Of a stretch of 64,000 nucleotides of DNA, positions 17,335 through 26,811 are shown in pieces. Source of the stretch: Frisingicoccus caecimuris (GTDB lineage Bacteria; Bacillota; Clostridia; Lachnospirales; Lachnospiraceae); assembly GCF_004340975.1 (NCBI RefSeq), contig NZ_SLXA01000005.1, positions 62,001 to 126,000 on the forward strand, read 5' to 3'. A model generated the notes under the pieces. It was given only the letters and a program-made list of their open reading frames with translations. It ran no database searches and was not told where the DNA came from. Each line of letters begins with the position of its first letter. Position 1 is the stretch's first letter. The translations under genes and the position numbers were made by a program.

Positions 17335-19428
17335 ATGTCAAAAGAGTACAAGAGTTATTCGATGGAACTGGCAGGAAGGACCCTGCGTGTCGATGTGGGC
17401 CGTGTCGCTAAACAGGCGAATGGTGCCGTATTTATTCATTATGGAGATACAGTTATCCTCTCCACAGCAACGGCTTCTGAAAAACCAAGAGAAGGCATTG
17501 ATTTCTTCCCGTTGAGCGTGGAATTTGAAGAAAAAATGTATTCCGTTGGTAAGATTCCCGGAGGATTTAACAAGAGAGAAGGAAAGGCCAGCGAGCATGC
17601 GGTACTGACTTCCCGTGTTATTGACCGTCCGATGCGTCCGTTATTCCCGAAGGACTACCGGAATGATGTGACATTAAATAACCTGGTCATGAGTGTTGAC
17701 CCGGATGCCAATCCGGAGGTTGTTGCCATGCTTGGTTCTGCCATTGCCGTGTCTATTTCAGATATTCCGTTTGATGGCCCGATTGCTGCTACACAGGTTG
17801 GCCTTGTGGACGGCAAGCTTGTATTTAATCCAATGGCTGAGGAAAAAGAACATTCGGATCTTGCGTTGACTGTAGCATCTACTCGTGAAAAGGTCATCAT
17901 GATTGAAGCCGGAGCCAATGAAGTGCCGGAAGATAAGATGATTGAAGCTATTTTTGCTGCTCATGAATTAAATCAGGAAATCATTAAATTTTTCGACGGT
18001 ATCGTAGCTGAATGTGGAAAAGAAAAACACAGTTATACAAGCTGTGCTGTTCCGGATGAATTATTCGCAGCAATTAAAGAAATTGTTCCTCAGGAAGCTA
18101 TGGAAGAAGCTGTGTTCACTGATGAGAAGCAGGTGCGTGAGGAAAATATCCGTCAGATCAAAGAGAAACTCGCCGAAGCTTTTGCCGAAAATGAAGAGTG
18201 GCTGGAACTGATCGATGAAGCTGTATATCAGTATCAGAAAAAGACGGTTCGTAAGATGATTTTGAAGGATCATAAACGTCCGGACGGTCGTGCACTGAAT
18301 CAGATCCGTCCATTGGCTGCAGAAATCGATCTGCTTCCGAGAGTTCATGGCTCTGCCATGTTCACCCGTGGTCAGACTCAGATCTGTACAGTGACCACAT
18401 TGGCTCCAATGTCCGAGGCACAGCGTATTGATGGCATCGATGTCAATGTGACATCCAAACGTTATATGCACCATTACAATTTCCCTTCCTACTCTGTTGG
18501 TGAAACAAAACCTTCCAGAGGACCGGGACGTCGTGAAATCGGCCATGGCGCTTTAGCTGAAAAAGCTTTGGTTCCTGTGCTTCCAAGTGTGGAAGAGTTC
18601 CCATATGCGATTCGTACGGTTTCCGAAACCTTTGAATCCAATGGCTCTACATCTCAGGCAAGTATCTGTGCATCTACCATGTCCCTGATGGCGGCTGGTG
18701 TTCCGATCAAAAAGCAGGTGGCTGGTATTTCTGCCGGACTTGTTACCGGAGATACGGATGACGACTATGTTGTATTGACAGATATTCAGGGCCTTGAAGA
18801 TTTCTTCGGCGATATGGATTTCAAAGTGGCAGGTACCCATGATGGTATTACTGCAATTCAGATGGATATTAAGATTCATGGCCTGACCCGTCCGATCATT
18901 GAAGAAGCCATTCGCCGCACAAAAGAGGCGAGAGAATATATTATCAATGAAGTGCTGACTCCGGCCATTGCCGAACCGCGTAAGGAAGTTGGCAAATATG
19001 CGCCGAAGATTAAGCAGATCATGATCGATCCTCAGAAGATTGGCGACGTTGTTGGTTCCAAGGGTAAGATCATCAACCAGATCATTGACGAGACCGGTGT
19101 AAAGATCGATATTACCGATGATGGCGCTGTGGCCGTCTGCGGCGTTGAAAAAGAGGGCATTGATAAGGCTATCGAAATGATTCAGATGATCGCTTCTGAA
19201 TTTGAAGAAGGCAAGATTTATGTCGGCAAGGTTGTCAGCATCAAAGAATTCGGCGCATTCCTTGAGTTTGCACCGGGCAAGGAAGGTATGGTCCATATCT
19301 CCAAACTGGACAAGAAGCGTGTCAATCGCGTGGAAGATGTCCTTACTCTTGGCGATGTGATTAAAGTTAAATGTCTTGGAAAAGACAAGATGGGACGTAT
19401 CAGCTTCAGTAAAAAAGACGCTGAGTAA
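17335..19428 (+). CDS. pnp: Polyribonucleotide nucleotidyltransferase (PNPase)
   Basis: Trimeric 3'-5' phosphorolytic exoribonuclease of mRNA turnover. 697 residues: first RNase PH domain (SMELAGRTLRVDVGRVA...), helical linker, second catalytic RNase PH domain (from about residue 310; GRREIGHGALAEKAL near 400), KH domain with VVGSKGKIINQI (about 570-581) and C-terminal S1 domain (from about 625; EFGAFLEFAPGKEGMVHIS). TAAGGAGA is 8 bases before the ATG at 17335; an in-frame ATG at 17149 would read through the leader hairpin and is rejected. Confidence 0.97.
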   Translation: MSKEYKSYSMELAGRTLRVDVGRVAKQANGAVFIHYGDTVILSTATASEKPREGIDFFPLSVEFEEKMYSVGKIPGGFNKREGKASEHAVLTSRVIDRPMRPLFPKDYRNDVTLNNLVMSVDPDANPEVVAMLGSAIAVSISDIPFDGPIAATQVGLVDGKLVFNPMAEEKEHSDLALTVASTREKVIMIEAGANEVPEDKMIEAIFAAHELNQEIIKFFDGIVAECGKEKHSYTSCAVPDELFAAIKEIVPQEAMEEAVFTDEKQVREENIRQIKEKLAEAFAENEEWLELIDEAVYQYQKKTVRKMILKDHKRPDGRALNQIRPLAAEIDLLPRVHGSAMFTRGQTQICTVTTLAPMSEAQRIDGIDVNVTSKRYMHHYNFPSYSVGETKPSRGPGRREIGHGALAEKALVPVLPSVEEFPYAIRTVSETFESNGSTSQASICASTMSLMAAGVPIKKQVAGISAGLVTGDTDDDYVVLTDIQGLEDFFGDMDFKVAGTHDGITAIQMDIKIHGLTRPIIEEAIRRTKEAREYIINEVLTPAIAEPRKEVGKYAPKIKQIMIDPQKIGDVVGSKGKIINQIIDETGVKIDITDDGAVAVCGVEKEGIDKAIEMIQMIASEFEEGKIYVGKVVSIKEFGAFLEFAPGKEGMVHISKLDKKRVNRVEDVLTLGDVIKVKCLGKDKMGRISFSKKDAE

Positions 19429-19434
19429 TAATAA

Positions 19435-19493
19435 GGCGTGTTCCCCTGAAAAAATCTGAAAGGATTTTACAGAGGAATGCGTCTGTTTTTTTT
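19435..19493 (+). terminator. Terminator after pnp
   Basis: Arms GGCGTGTTCCCCTG (19435-19448) and CAGAGGAATGCGTC (19470-19483) pair with three G-T wobbles, followed by TGTTTTTTTTG. Confidence 0.8.
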
Positions 19494-19544
19494 GAAAAAT
19501 TGTCAGAAATTTATCAAAAGCATGTACTCAATTTGCGCGATGTA

Positions 19545-19553
19545 TGATATAAT
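19545..19553 (+). promoter_or_regulatory. Extended -10 promoter upstream of tiny ORFs
   Basis: TGA-TATAAT at 19545-19553 is a good extended -10 without a clear -35, 22 bases before the first tiny ORF. The 326 bases between pnp and the 19755 gene otherwise hold the pnp terminator, two short ORFs and one more promoter. Confidence 0.5.
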
Positions 19554-19574
19554 AATAGAAAATAGAGAGGAAAA

Positions 19575-19598
19575 ATGTGTGATGGAGGCCGACTATGA
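19575..19598 (+). CDS. Possible 7-residue leader peptide
   Basis: ATG to TGA encoding MCDGGRL, preceded by GAGAGGA at 6 bases. Its stop overlaps the start of the next tiny ORF (CTATGA). No function recognised; it could be chance, but the ribosome binding site and overlap are unusual for noise. Confidence 0.25.
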   Translation: MCDGGRL

Positions 19599-19636
19599 AT
19601 CAAAAGGGTAAAATGTTAACGCTCATTCTCCTTTAA
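19595..19636 (+). CDS. Possible 13-residue peptide or gene remnant
   Basis: ATG to TAA encoding MNQKGKMLTLILL, coupled to the 7-residue ORF by a 4-base overlap; GATGGAGG lies 7 bases upstream. The sequence looks like the start of a membrane protein (short basic N-terminus, then hydrophobic run) cut off by TAA. It may be a leader peptide or the stub of a decayed gene; nothing recognisable continues in frame. Confidence 0.25.
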   Translation: MNQKGKMLTLILL

Positions 19637-19691
19637 TGTAAATTGCGGCGGAAACACTGTCGAATTGTCGAAATTATCCAGAGAAATCCTC

Positions 19692-19720
19692 TTGTTTCTT
19701 AGGCATATTTACTGTAAAAT
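19692..19720 (+). promoter_or_regulatory. Promoter of the 19755 gene
   Basis: TTGTTT (19692-19697), 17-base spacer, TAAAAT (19715-19720). Confidence 0.5.
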
Positions 19721-19754
19721 ATAAGTATCTGGAAGAGAAAGCGAGAACAATGAA

Positions 19755-20783
19755 ATGAAAGTACGTATATGTCCTTTATGTGACCAGCCGATGAAAAAGG
19801 CTCATCGATGTGATAACTGTCATTCCTTCGTCTGGAAACCTCAGTACATGGATATTCATTATAATACGGACACGGTGCATGGTAAGGATTGTTCCTACGA
19901 TTCGAAGCCCCATGACTATGCGTATCATGATGATGGTTCTGTAACGATGATGCCTTCGAGGAAAAGACTAAAGAAAGAGCAGCAGACGCAGAACTTTGGA
20001 CAGAAGGAAAAAGAATCCTATAAAGATTATCAAAAAACATATCGGAGCGAGACGCCAGTTGGAAAGAGGAATGCTTCCGGCAAAGCGAAGCTGATCGTTA
20101 TTCTGCTGGTGGTTTTTGGGATTATCTCTACGGCGATCGAGGTGATTGAAAGTTTTACCGAAAAAGTATCTTTTGACATCACCGGGGCAGGGGCTGACAG
20201 CGTGGTCAGCGAGACACAGTGGATTTATGATGAAGATGATGGAGATATATCCGCTGGCGGAGAAGAACGCAGAGAGTATACCGACGAGGAGGTGATAGCC
20301 GGAGGAAAGGAATGCACAGGCATAGCCCATATGGAAGTGACAAAAGATACGTTTATTGCGGCTGTAGAACCTGAATTATCAGCACTTGGCGTAGATATTC
20401 GATCTTTTTCGGATGAATCAAATAATTACGCATATGAATATGATGATGACTATTCTTATACATATTTTGTCCAGGAGCGAATGTATGACATGGATATGGA
20501 TATCGGGTATTATTATAATGTGTCCTGGGATACGTTCAGCAAAAAGCTTCATGAAGTCAGTTATAATGTTTGTGACAGCGAGCGGGCGGAAGCTTTTTAT
20601 GCAGCAACGATGCAGGCGTTGACCGGCGACGGTGAAAAATTCAGAAAAGAATTCGGAAAGCAGCGGGAGACTGCCGAAGAGGATGAATATGTATTTTTTG
20701 AGACAGAAGGATATGAGATATACATTAACTATTACAAAGGCTATTCGGAGTCTTATTATGTCTCGATTGTCAAAACCATGTGA
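19755..20783 (+). CDS. Unknown zinc-ribbon protein with one membrane segment
   Basis: Not recognised. 342 residues in three parts: an N-terminal zinc ribbon with CPLC (about residues 6-9) and CDNC (about 19-22) and a His-rich stretch; a basic cytoplasmic linker with KKEQQ and KEKESYKDY; one membrane helix (LIVILLVVFGIISTAIEVI, about 113-131); then about 210 mostly acidic, Tyr/Asp-rich residues, presumably outside. This inside-ribbon, outside-domain layout is common in clostridial sensory or envelope proteins of unknown role. The ribosome binding site is weak (GCGAGAA). It has its own promoter and stands alone between pnp and the PFOR gene. Confidence 0.7.
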   Translation: MKVRICPLCDQPMKKAHRCDNCHSFVWKPQYMDIHYNTDTVHGKDCSYDSKPHDYAYHDDGSVTMMPSRKRLKKEQQTQNFGQKEKESYKDYQKTYRSETPVGKRNASGKAKLIVILLVVFGIISTAIEVIESFTEKVSFDITGAGADSVVSETQWIYDEDDGDISAGGEERREYTDEEVIAGGKECTGIAHMEVTKDTFIAAVEPELSALGVDIRSFSDESNNYAYEYDDDYSYTYFVQERMYDMDMDIGYYYNVSWDTFSKKLHEVSYNVCDSERAEAFYAATMQALTGDGEKFRKEFGKQRETAEEDEYVFFETEGYEIYINYYKGYSESYYVSIVKTM

Positions 20784-20794
20784 TCAGCCTGAAG

Positions 20795-20821
20795 GGTTGT
20801 TCTGAAATATGAACAATTTTT
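20795..20821 (+). terminator. Short terminator-like hairpin
   Basis: TTGTTC (20797-20802) and GAACAA (20811-20816), extended by two G-T pairs, then TTTTT. Weak but correctly placed after the 19755 gene. Confidence 0.45.
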
Positions 20822-20852
20822 ACTCGTTTATTCCTTGACGTAATTGTTCAAC

Positions 20853-20895
20853 TTGTATTAAAATAATCATTGGAATATAATGCGTTTTGCATTAT
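20853..20895 (+). promoter_or_regulatory. PFOR promoter with palindrome over the -10
   Basis: TTGTAT (20853-20858), 17-base spacer, TATAAT (20876-20881). A 7-5-7 inverted repeat ATAATGC-GTTTT-GCATTAT (20877-20895) overlaps the -10 and the start site. It may be an operator or a start-proximal hairpin. An upstream TTGACG (20835-20840) could belong to a second promoter. Confidence 0.6.
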
Positions 20896-20930
20896 GATAT
20901 GCTACACAAATGAAAGGAGATTATTTCAAA

Positions 20931-23900
20931 ATGGCAAAAGTTATGAAAACCATGGATGGTAATACTGCTGCTGCATGGACTTCCTATGCGTTTACAGAAG
21001 TAGCTGGTATTTTCCCAATTACACCATCCTCACCAATGGCCGAAGTTACAGACGAATGGGCTGCAAACGGCAGAAAGAATATTTTCGGACAGACTGTAGA
21101 AGTTGTTGAGATGCAGTCCGAGGCAGGTGCCGCTGGTACTGTACACGGTTCCCTTTCCACAGGTGCTTTAACAACAACATATACAGCATCTCAGGGTCTT
21201 CTTCTGATGATTCCGAACATGTACAAAATTGCTGGTGAGCAGTTACCTACTGTATTCCATGTAAGTGCCAGAGCTCTTGCGACACATGCGCTGAACATCT
21301 TCGGTGACCATACAGACGTTATGGCCTGCCGTCAGACAGGTTTCGCTATGCTGTGCTCCGGTTCCGTTCAGGAAGTTATGGATTTAGCTGCAGTAGCTCA
21401 TTTGTCAGCTATCAAAGGCCGTGTACCATTCCTTCACTTCTTTGATGGTTTCCGTACATCTCACGAAATTCAGAAAGTTGAATGTACAGATTACGATGAA
21501 TTAGCTAAGTTAGTTGATTACGACGCACTGGCTGAATTCAGAAAGAACGCATTGAACCCAGAACATCCAGTTGTTCGTGGTACTGCTCAGAACCCGGATA
21601 TTTTCATGCAGGGTTGTGAAGCTCGTAACCGTTTCTATGACGCTCTTCCGGAAGTTGTTGAAGAATACATGGAAAAAGTCAGCGCTATGACTGGCCGCGA
21701 CTACAAATTATTCAACTACTATGGTGATCCACAGGCTGACCGCGTTATCATTGCTATGGGTTCTGTTTGTGACGCCGCTAAAGAAACAATTGATTACATG
21801 ATGGCTAAAGGCGAAAAAGTTGGTTTAGTTCAGATTCACCTTTACAGACCATTCAAAGAGGATGCATTCCTTGCAGCTATTCCTGAAACAGCTACTAAGA
21901 TTGCTGTTCTCGACAGAGATAAAGAAAATGGTGCCATCGGAGAACCAGTATACCTTGATGTTCTCGCTGCATACTACAGAGCTGGAAAACAGGCTACAAT
22001 CGTAGGCGGACGTTATGGTCTTGGTTCCAAAGACGTTACTCCGAGCCAGATTATTTCTGTATTTGAAAACCTGAAACTTGACGCTCCGAAGAACAACTTC
22101 ACAATCGGTATCGTAGATGATGTTACACATCTGTCTCTGCCAGTTCTTCCAGAGGTTGACGTTGCCGGCGAAGGTACAACAAGCTGTAAATTCTGGGGTC
22201 TTGGTGCTGACGGTACTGTTGGTGCTAACAAGAACTCCATCAAGATCATTGGTGACCATACAGATATGTACGCTCAGGCATACTTCCACTATGATTCCAA
22301 GAAATCCGGTGGTGTTACACAGTCCCACTTACGTTTTGGTAAAAAACCAATTCGTTCTACATACCTTGTTACAACAGCTGACTTTGTTGCATGTCATAAC
22401 GAAGCATACATTAACCTGTATGATATGTTAGGAGATGTTAAAGAAGGCGGTACATTCCTGTTCAACACTGAATGGACAGCAGAAGAATTAGACGAGAAAC
22501 TGCCAGCAAGTGTTAAGAGAGCTCTTGCTCAGAAACATGTTAAATTCTACACGATCAATGCTACTAAGATTGCAAGAGAAATCGGCCTTGGTAACCGTAC
22601 AAACTCTGTACTTCAGGCTGCATTCTTCAAACTGGCTAACATTATCCCGATTGACGATGCAGTTAAATACATGAAAGAAGCTATCTACAAATCCTATGGT
22701 AAGAAGGGTGAAGCTATCGTTAACATGAACTACGCAGCAGTAGATGCTGGTGTTGACGGTGCTGTAGAAGTTGCTGTTCCGGCTGAATGGGCTAACGCCG
22801 TTGATCCAGAAGCTACAAACGTTAAAGAAGTACCAGATTTCGTTAAGAATATCGTACAGCCGATGAACGCTTGTAAAGGTGATGACCTTCCGGTCAGCAT
22901 GTATCTTGGAAGAGAAGATGGACATTTTGAATTAGGTACAGCTGCATATGAAAAACGTGGTGTTGCAACTATGGTTCCAGCATGGGATGCTTCCAAGTGT
23001 ATTCAGTGTAACCAGTGTTCTTATGTATGTCCTCATGCAACTATCCGTCCAATCCTGTTAACAGCTGAAGAAAATGCAGCAGCTCCTGCTGGATTTGGTG
23101 CAGTAGCAGGTAAAGGTAAAGGTGTTGATCAGTACATGTTCAAGATGCAGGTATCTCCACTTGACTGTCTTGGATGTGGAAGCTGTGCTAATGTCTGCCC
23201 GGCTAAGGAAAAAGCTCTGACAATGGTTCCTGCTCATACTCAGGAAGCAGAAGCAGAAAATTGGGAATATGCAATGAGCGTTTCCAAGAAAGCTAATCCG
23301 ATGGATAAATTTACGGTTAAAGGCAGCCAGTTCGAACAGCCATTATTCGAGTTCTCAGGAGCTTGTGCAGGTTGTGGTGAAACACCTTATGCTAAATTGA
23401 TGACACAGTTATTTGGTGATCGTATGCAGATCGCAAACGCTACAGGATGTTCCTCCATTTGGGGTGCTTCCACACCATCTATGCCATATACAACAAATGA
23501 AAAAGGACAGGGTCCTGCTTGGTGTAACTCCCTGTTCGAAGATAACGCAGAATTTGGTTTAGGTATGTACTTAGGCCAGAAACAGCGTAGACTTGGTCTT
23601 CGTGACACAGTTAAAGCTGCAGCTGAAAAAGCCACAGGCGCTGTTAAAGAAGCTATGGAAAACTGGATTGCAACTATGGATTTAGGTGAAGAATCCAAAG
23701 CTTCTGCAGCAGCATTGTTAGCAGCTGTTAAAGATTGCCAGTGTGATGGCGAAGTTAAAGCTGCTTGCGAAGCTATCGAAAAGAACGCTGACTTACTCGT
23801 TAAGAAATCTCAGTGGATCTTCGGTGGTGACGGATGGGCATACGATATCGGTTACGGCGGATTAGACCATGTATTAGCTTCCGGCGAAGATATCAACGTA

Positions 23901-24452
23901 TTCGTATATGATACAGAAGTTTACTCCAATACAGGTGGACAGGCTTCTAAGTCCACACCAACAGGTGCCGTTGCTAAATTTGCTGCTTCTGGTAAGAAAC
24001 AGAAGAAGAAAGACCTTGGTATGATGGCTGTTTCCTATGGTTATGTATATGTAGCAGAAGTTGCTATGGGTGCAAATCAGGGTCAGTTAGTTAAAGCTTT
24101 GAAAGAAGCTGAAAGCTATCCAGGTCCATCCCTGATCATCGGTTATGCTCCATGTATCAACCATGGTATTAAGGGTGGTATGAGCGGTGCTCAGACAAGA
24201 ATTAAAGAAGCTGTTGCTTGTGGATACTGGCATATGTGGAGATACAATCCATTGCTGAAAGCAGAAGGAAAGAATCCATTTATCCTTGATTCTACAAAAG
24301 AACCAACAGGAAGCTTCAGAGACTTCATCATGAATGAAGTACGTTATTCTTCCTTACAGAGAACATTCCCAGAAATCGCTGAAGAAATGTTTGTTAAGAA
24401 TGAAGAAGACGCTAAAGAAAGACTTGCTGGTTATATTAAAATGGCAGCAGAA
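20931..24452 (+). CDS. nifJ: Pyruvate:ferredoxin (flavodoxin) oxidoreductase
   Basis: Oxidative decarboxylation of pyruvate to acetyl-CoA and CO2 with reduction of ferredoxin; the central fermentation enzyme. Single-chain form of 1174 residues. In order: pyrimidine-binding domain with GIFPITPSSPMAE; a gamma domain; a ferredoxin-like insert with CIQCNQCSYVCPHA (about 690-703) and CLGCGSCANVCPAKEKA (about 745-761); the proximal-cluster SGACAGCGETPYAKL (about 813); and the ThDP motif GGDGWAYDIGYGGLDHV (about 964). AAAGGAGA at 20913-20920 supports the ATG at 20931 over 20910. The gene is monocistronic, with its own promoter and terminator. Confidence 0.97.
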
Positions 24453-24470
24453 TAATCTGAATAAATAATG

Positions 24471-24502
24471 AAACGCCGTCTGGTTTTCCAGGCGGCGTTT
24501 TT
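24471..24502. terminator. Terminator after PFOR, shared with convergent gene
   Basis: CGCCGTCTGG and CCAGGCGGCG arms around TTTT, AAA before and TTTTT after (24471-24502). The minus-strand gene ends at 24506, so it can use the same hairpin. Confidence 0.85.
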
Positions 24503-24505
24503 AAA

Positions 24506-25045
24506 TTATCGTTTTACAGTTTCGCTTTCGGCTTCTGTGGCAGAATCTGCAGCATTGTTTAAATCAGAATTTTCAAGACCGATGTTATTGTCTGAACCAT
24601 TATTTGCATTTCCATCATATGAGGAACCGTTATTTACGTTTCCATTGTCTTTGTTGTCCTTATCCAGAGAACTGCTTGTATCTGTTACGCCATTTACACC
24701 ACTCATATTGGTTGTGTCCTGACCGAAAATAGACGTTTCAACATTATCTTTATCGCGGAGATATGCGCCTAATAATATGTCATCACGATAACGAAGGACG
24801 GCGGTAGAACCGTCAGAAAGGCTATATACATCAATTTTTTCATGGTCTGCCAGACTTTTATCGCCCGTACCAAGTAAGTCTTCGACGTCTTTCCGGGCCA
24901 TGCCGGAATACAATCCTCGAACGTGGTCAGACGTTAAATCGGTTCGGGCCTGCGTACCGGCTTTGTCTGCACTGGAACAGCCGGTGATCAGCAGAACTGT
25001 GAAGAGAGAAAGAACCCAGAATAAATATGTCCGATGTGTTTTCAT
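24506..25045 (-). CDS. Asn/Asp-rich lipoprotein with possible BamE/SmpA-like domain
   Basis: No specific function recognised. 179 residues: a lipoprotein signal (MKTHRTYLFW, hydrophobic core, lipobox LITGC with Cys at about 23), a small folded domain (about 38-97) with LYSGMARKDVEDLLGTGD and a beta-rich AVLRYRDDILLGAYL that recalls the SmpA/OmlA (BamE) fold, then a low-complexity tail rich in Asn, Asp, Ser and Gly (about 105-179) that is probably flexible. AGGAGG lies 8 bases before the ATG. Likely membrane-anchored on the outer face. Confidence 0.65.
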   Translation of the reverse strand: MKTHRTYLFWVLSLFTVLLITGCSSADKAGTQARTDLTSDHVRGLYSGMARKDVEDLLGTGDKSLADHEKIDVYSLSDGSTAVLRYRDDILLGAYLRDKDNVETSIFGQDTTNMSGVNGVTDTSSSLDKDNKDNGNVNNGSSYDGNANNGSDNNIGLENSDLNNAADSATEAESETVKR

Positions 25046-25096
25046 AGTAATTACCTCCTGAATAATTAAAAGATAATCCTAGTATGAACTTTTGGA

Positions 25097-25152
25097 CAAA
25101 AAATATACCCATTCAGGTATACTGTATGTCAGATGCTCTGCATGGGTATAGT
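25097..25152 (-). terminator. Terminator after the DUF1846 gene
   Basis: On the minus strand TATACCCAT (25150-25142) pairs with ATGGGTATA (25112-25104), followed by TTTTTTG. Confidence 0.75.
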
Positions 25153-25163
25153 ATTCTTAAATC

Positions 25164-26669
25164 TTAGTTATAGGACAGGCTGTCCGACGGATAAAAAGGA
25201 TCACTGGTTACGTCGATGCCCAGCTTACGAAGCGTCTGCTCATCGTTTCGGGTAAGCATAATTGTTGAATGGGCTTGCAGACCACGAAGTTTACTTAAGT
25301 TATCCATGGCAACCTGTGCCACCGGATTGGTTACGGCACTGATACTCAGAGCAATTAAAATCTCTTCGCTGTTTAAAGCGGTGTATTTGTTGTGCAGATG
25401 GTTTTTCTTCAGATGAATCATTGGTTCCAGGATGTTGTGAGAAATAAGTGGAATCTCATCGGAAATACCGGCCAGATATTTGATAGCATTTAATATCATG
25501 GCGCCGCAGGCGCTCATCAGTTCGGATTTTTTTCCGGTAATGATCTGACCGTCTTCCATCTGAATAGCAGTAACGGAACAAATATCATTATTGATTAATA
25601 TACCCTTATATTTTTCTGCTAATTGCCGGGCCGGCATGACAACACTACGTTCTTCGGGTTTCAGCCCCATATTTTCCATAATGAGGTACATGCGCTGCAT
25701 AGCATCTTCATTAATAAGCCCCTTTTTGTATTCGCAGCTTGTCTTAAAATACCGACGGATAATTTCCTGGCGGGAAGCTTCCTGTACGACATCATCGTCA
25801 ATAATGCCGAATCCAATCCGATTAACACCCATATCTGTCGGAGATTTATAGACAGATGTTTCATTAGTGATACGTTCAATAATTCTTCGAATGACAGGGA
25901 ACATTTCCAAATCCCGATTATAATTGACAGCCATTTCACCATAGGCATCCAGATGGAAAGAATCAATCATATTGACATCCTTTAAGTCCACAGTGGCTGC
26001 TTCATAGGCCACATTGAGCGGATGCTTTAATGGAATATTCCATACCGGAAAGGTTTCAAACTTGGAATATCCGGCAGATTTTCCAAGGCGGTGTTCGTGG
26101 TAGAGCTGATTCAGGCAGGTTGCCAGCTTACCGCTTCCAGGCCCCGGTGCGGTCACAACGACAATAGGTTTTGTTGTGGTGATATAAGGATTGCGGCCAT
26201 AACCTTCGCTGCTGACAATGGTATCAACATCTGTTGGATATCCCAGAATCGCTTCATGGGTATACACTTTGATATTCCGGCGTTCCAGTTTATTAATAAA
26301 CACGGTGGTGGCCGGCTGACCGCTGTAGCGGGTGATGACCACACTGTTAACTTCAAGACCATATTCGCGCAGGTCGTCAATCAGGCGGAGTACATCCATA
26401 TCGTAGGTGATTCCAAAGTCACCACGGATTTTATTTCGTTCAATGTCTCCGGCATAAACACAGATAATGATTTCGGATTTATCTTTTAACTGCTGAAGTA
26501 ATTTAATCTTGGCATTTTCGTCGAAACCTGGAAGGACACGTTTGGCATGTAAATCTGAAATCAGTTTGCCACCGAATTCCAGGTATAGTTTATCATAGTT
26601 ATTGACACGTTCTAAAATATATTTTGATTGTTCAAGAATATATTTTTCTGGGTCAAATCCGATTTTCAT
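25164..26669 (-). CDS. DUF1846 domain-containing protein
   Basis: Conserved cytoplasmic protein of unknown function, common in Firmicutes. 501 residues, the usual full length. Family features: N-terminal [17 protein letters not shown], a central [17 protein letters not shown], a P-loop-like glycine motif [15 protein letters not shown] (about residues 171-185) and [15 protein letters not shown] (about 275-289). The glycine motif suggests nucleotide or phosphate binding, which is an inference. GGGGAGA precedes the ATG. The gene is monocistronic and divergent from the M16 peptidase. Confidence 0.85.
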   Translation of the reverse strand: MKIGFDPEKYILEQSKYILERVNNYDKLYLEFGGKLISDLHAKRVLPGFDENAKIKLLQQLKDKSEIIICVYAGDIERNKIRGDFGITYDMDVLRLIDDLREYGLEVNSVVITRYSGQPATTVFINKLERRNIKVYTHEAILGYPTDVDTIVSSEGYGRNPYITTTKPIVVVTAPGPGSGKLATCLNQLYHEHRLGKSAGYSKFETFPVWNIPLKHPLNVAYEAATVDLKDVNMIDSFHLDAYGEMAVNYNRDLEMFPVIRRIIERITNETSVYKSPTDMGVNRIGFGIIDDDVVQEASRQEIIRRYFKTSCEYKKGLINEDAMQRMYLIMENMGLKPEERSVVMPARQLAEKYKGILINNDICSVTAIQMEDGQIITGKKSELMSACGAMILNAIKYLAGISDEIPLISHNILEPMIHLKKNHLHNKYTALNSEEILIALSISAVTNPVAQVAMDNLSKLRGLQAHSTIMLTRNDEQTLRKLGIDVTSDPFYPSDSLSYN

Positions 26670-26811
26670 AACATTCTCCCCTTTATCTAAATGACATTAT
26701 TCTACATTCTTTATCAGTATAACACAAGTGTCGGTGAAAATTATACTGTTATTTTAATAAAATTTATAGTATACTCATAATTATTGAATTCAATTTATAA
26801 GAGGGATTGGA

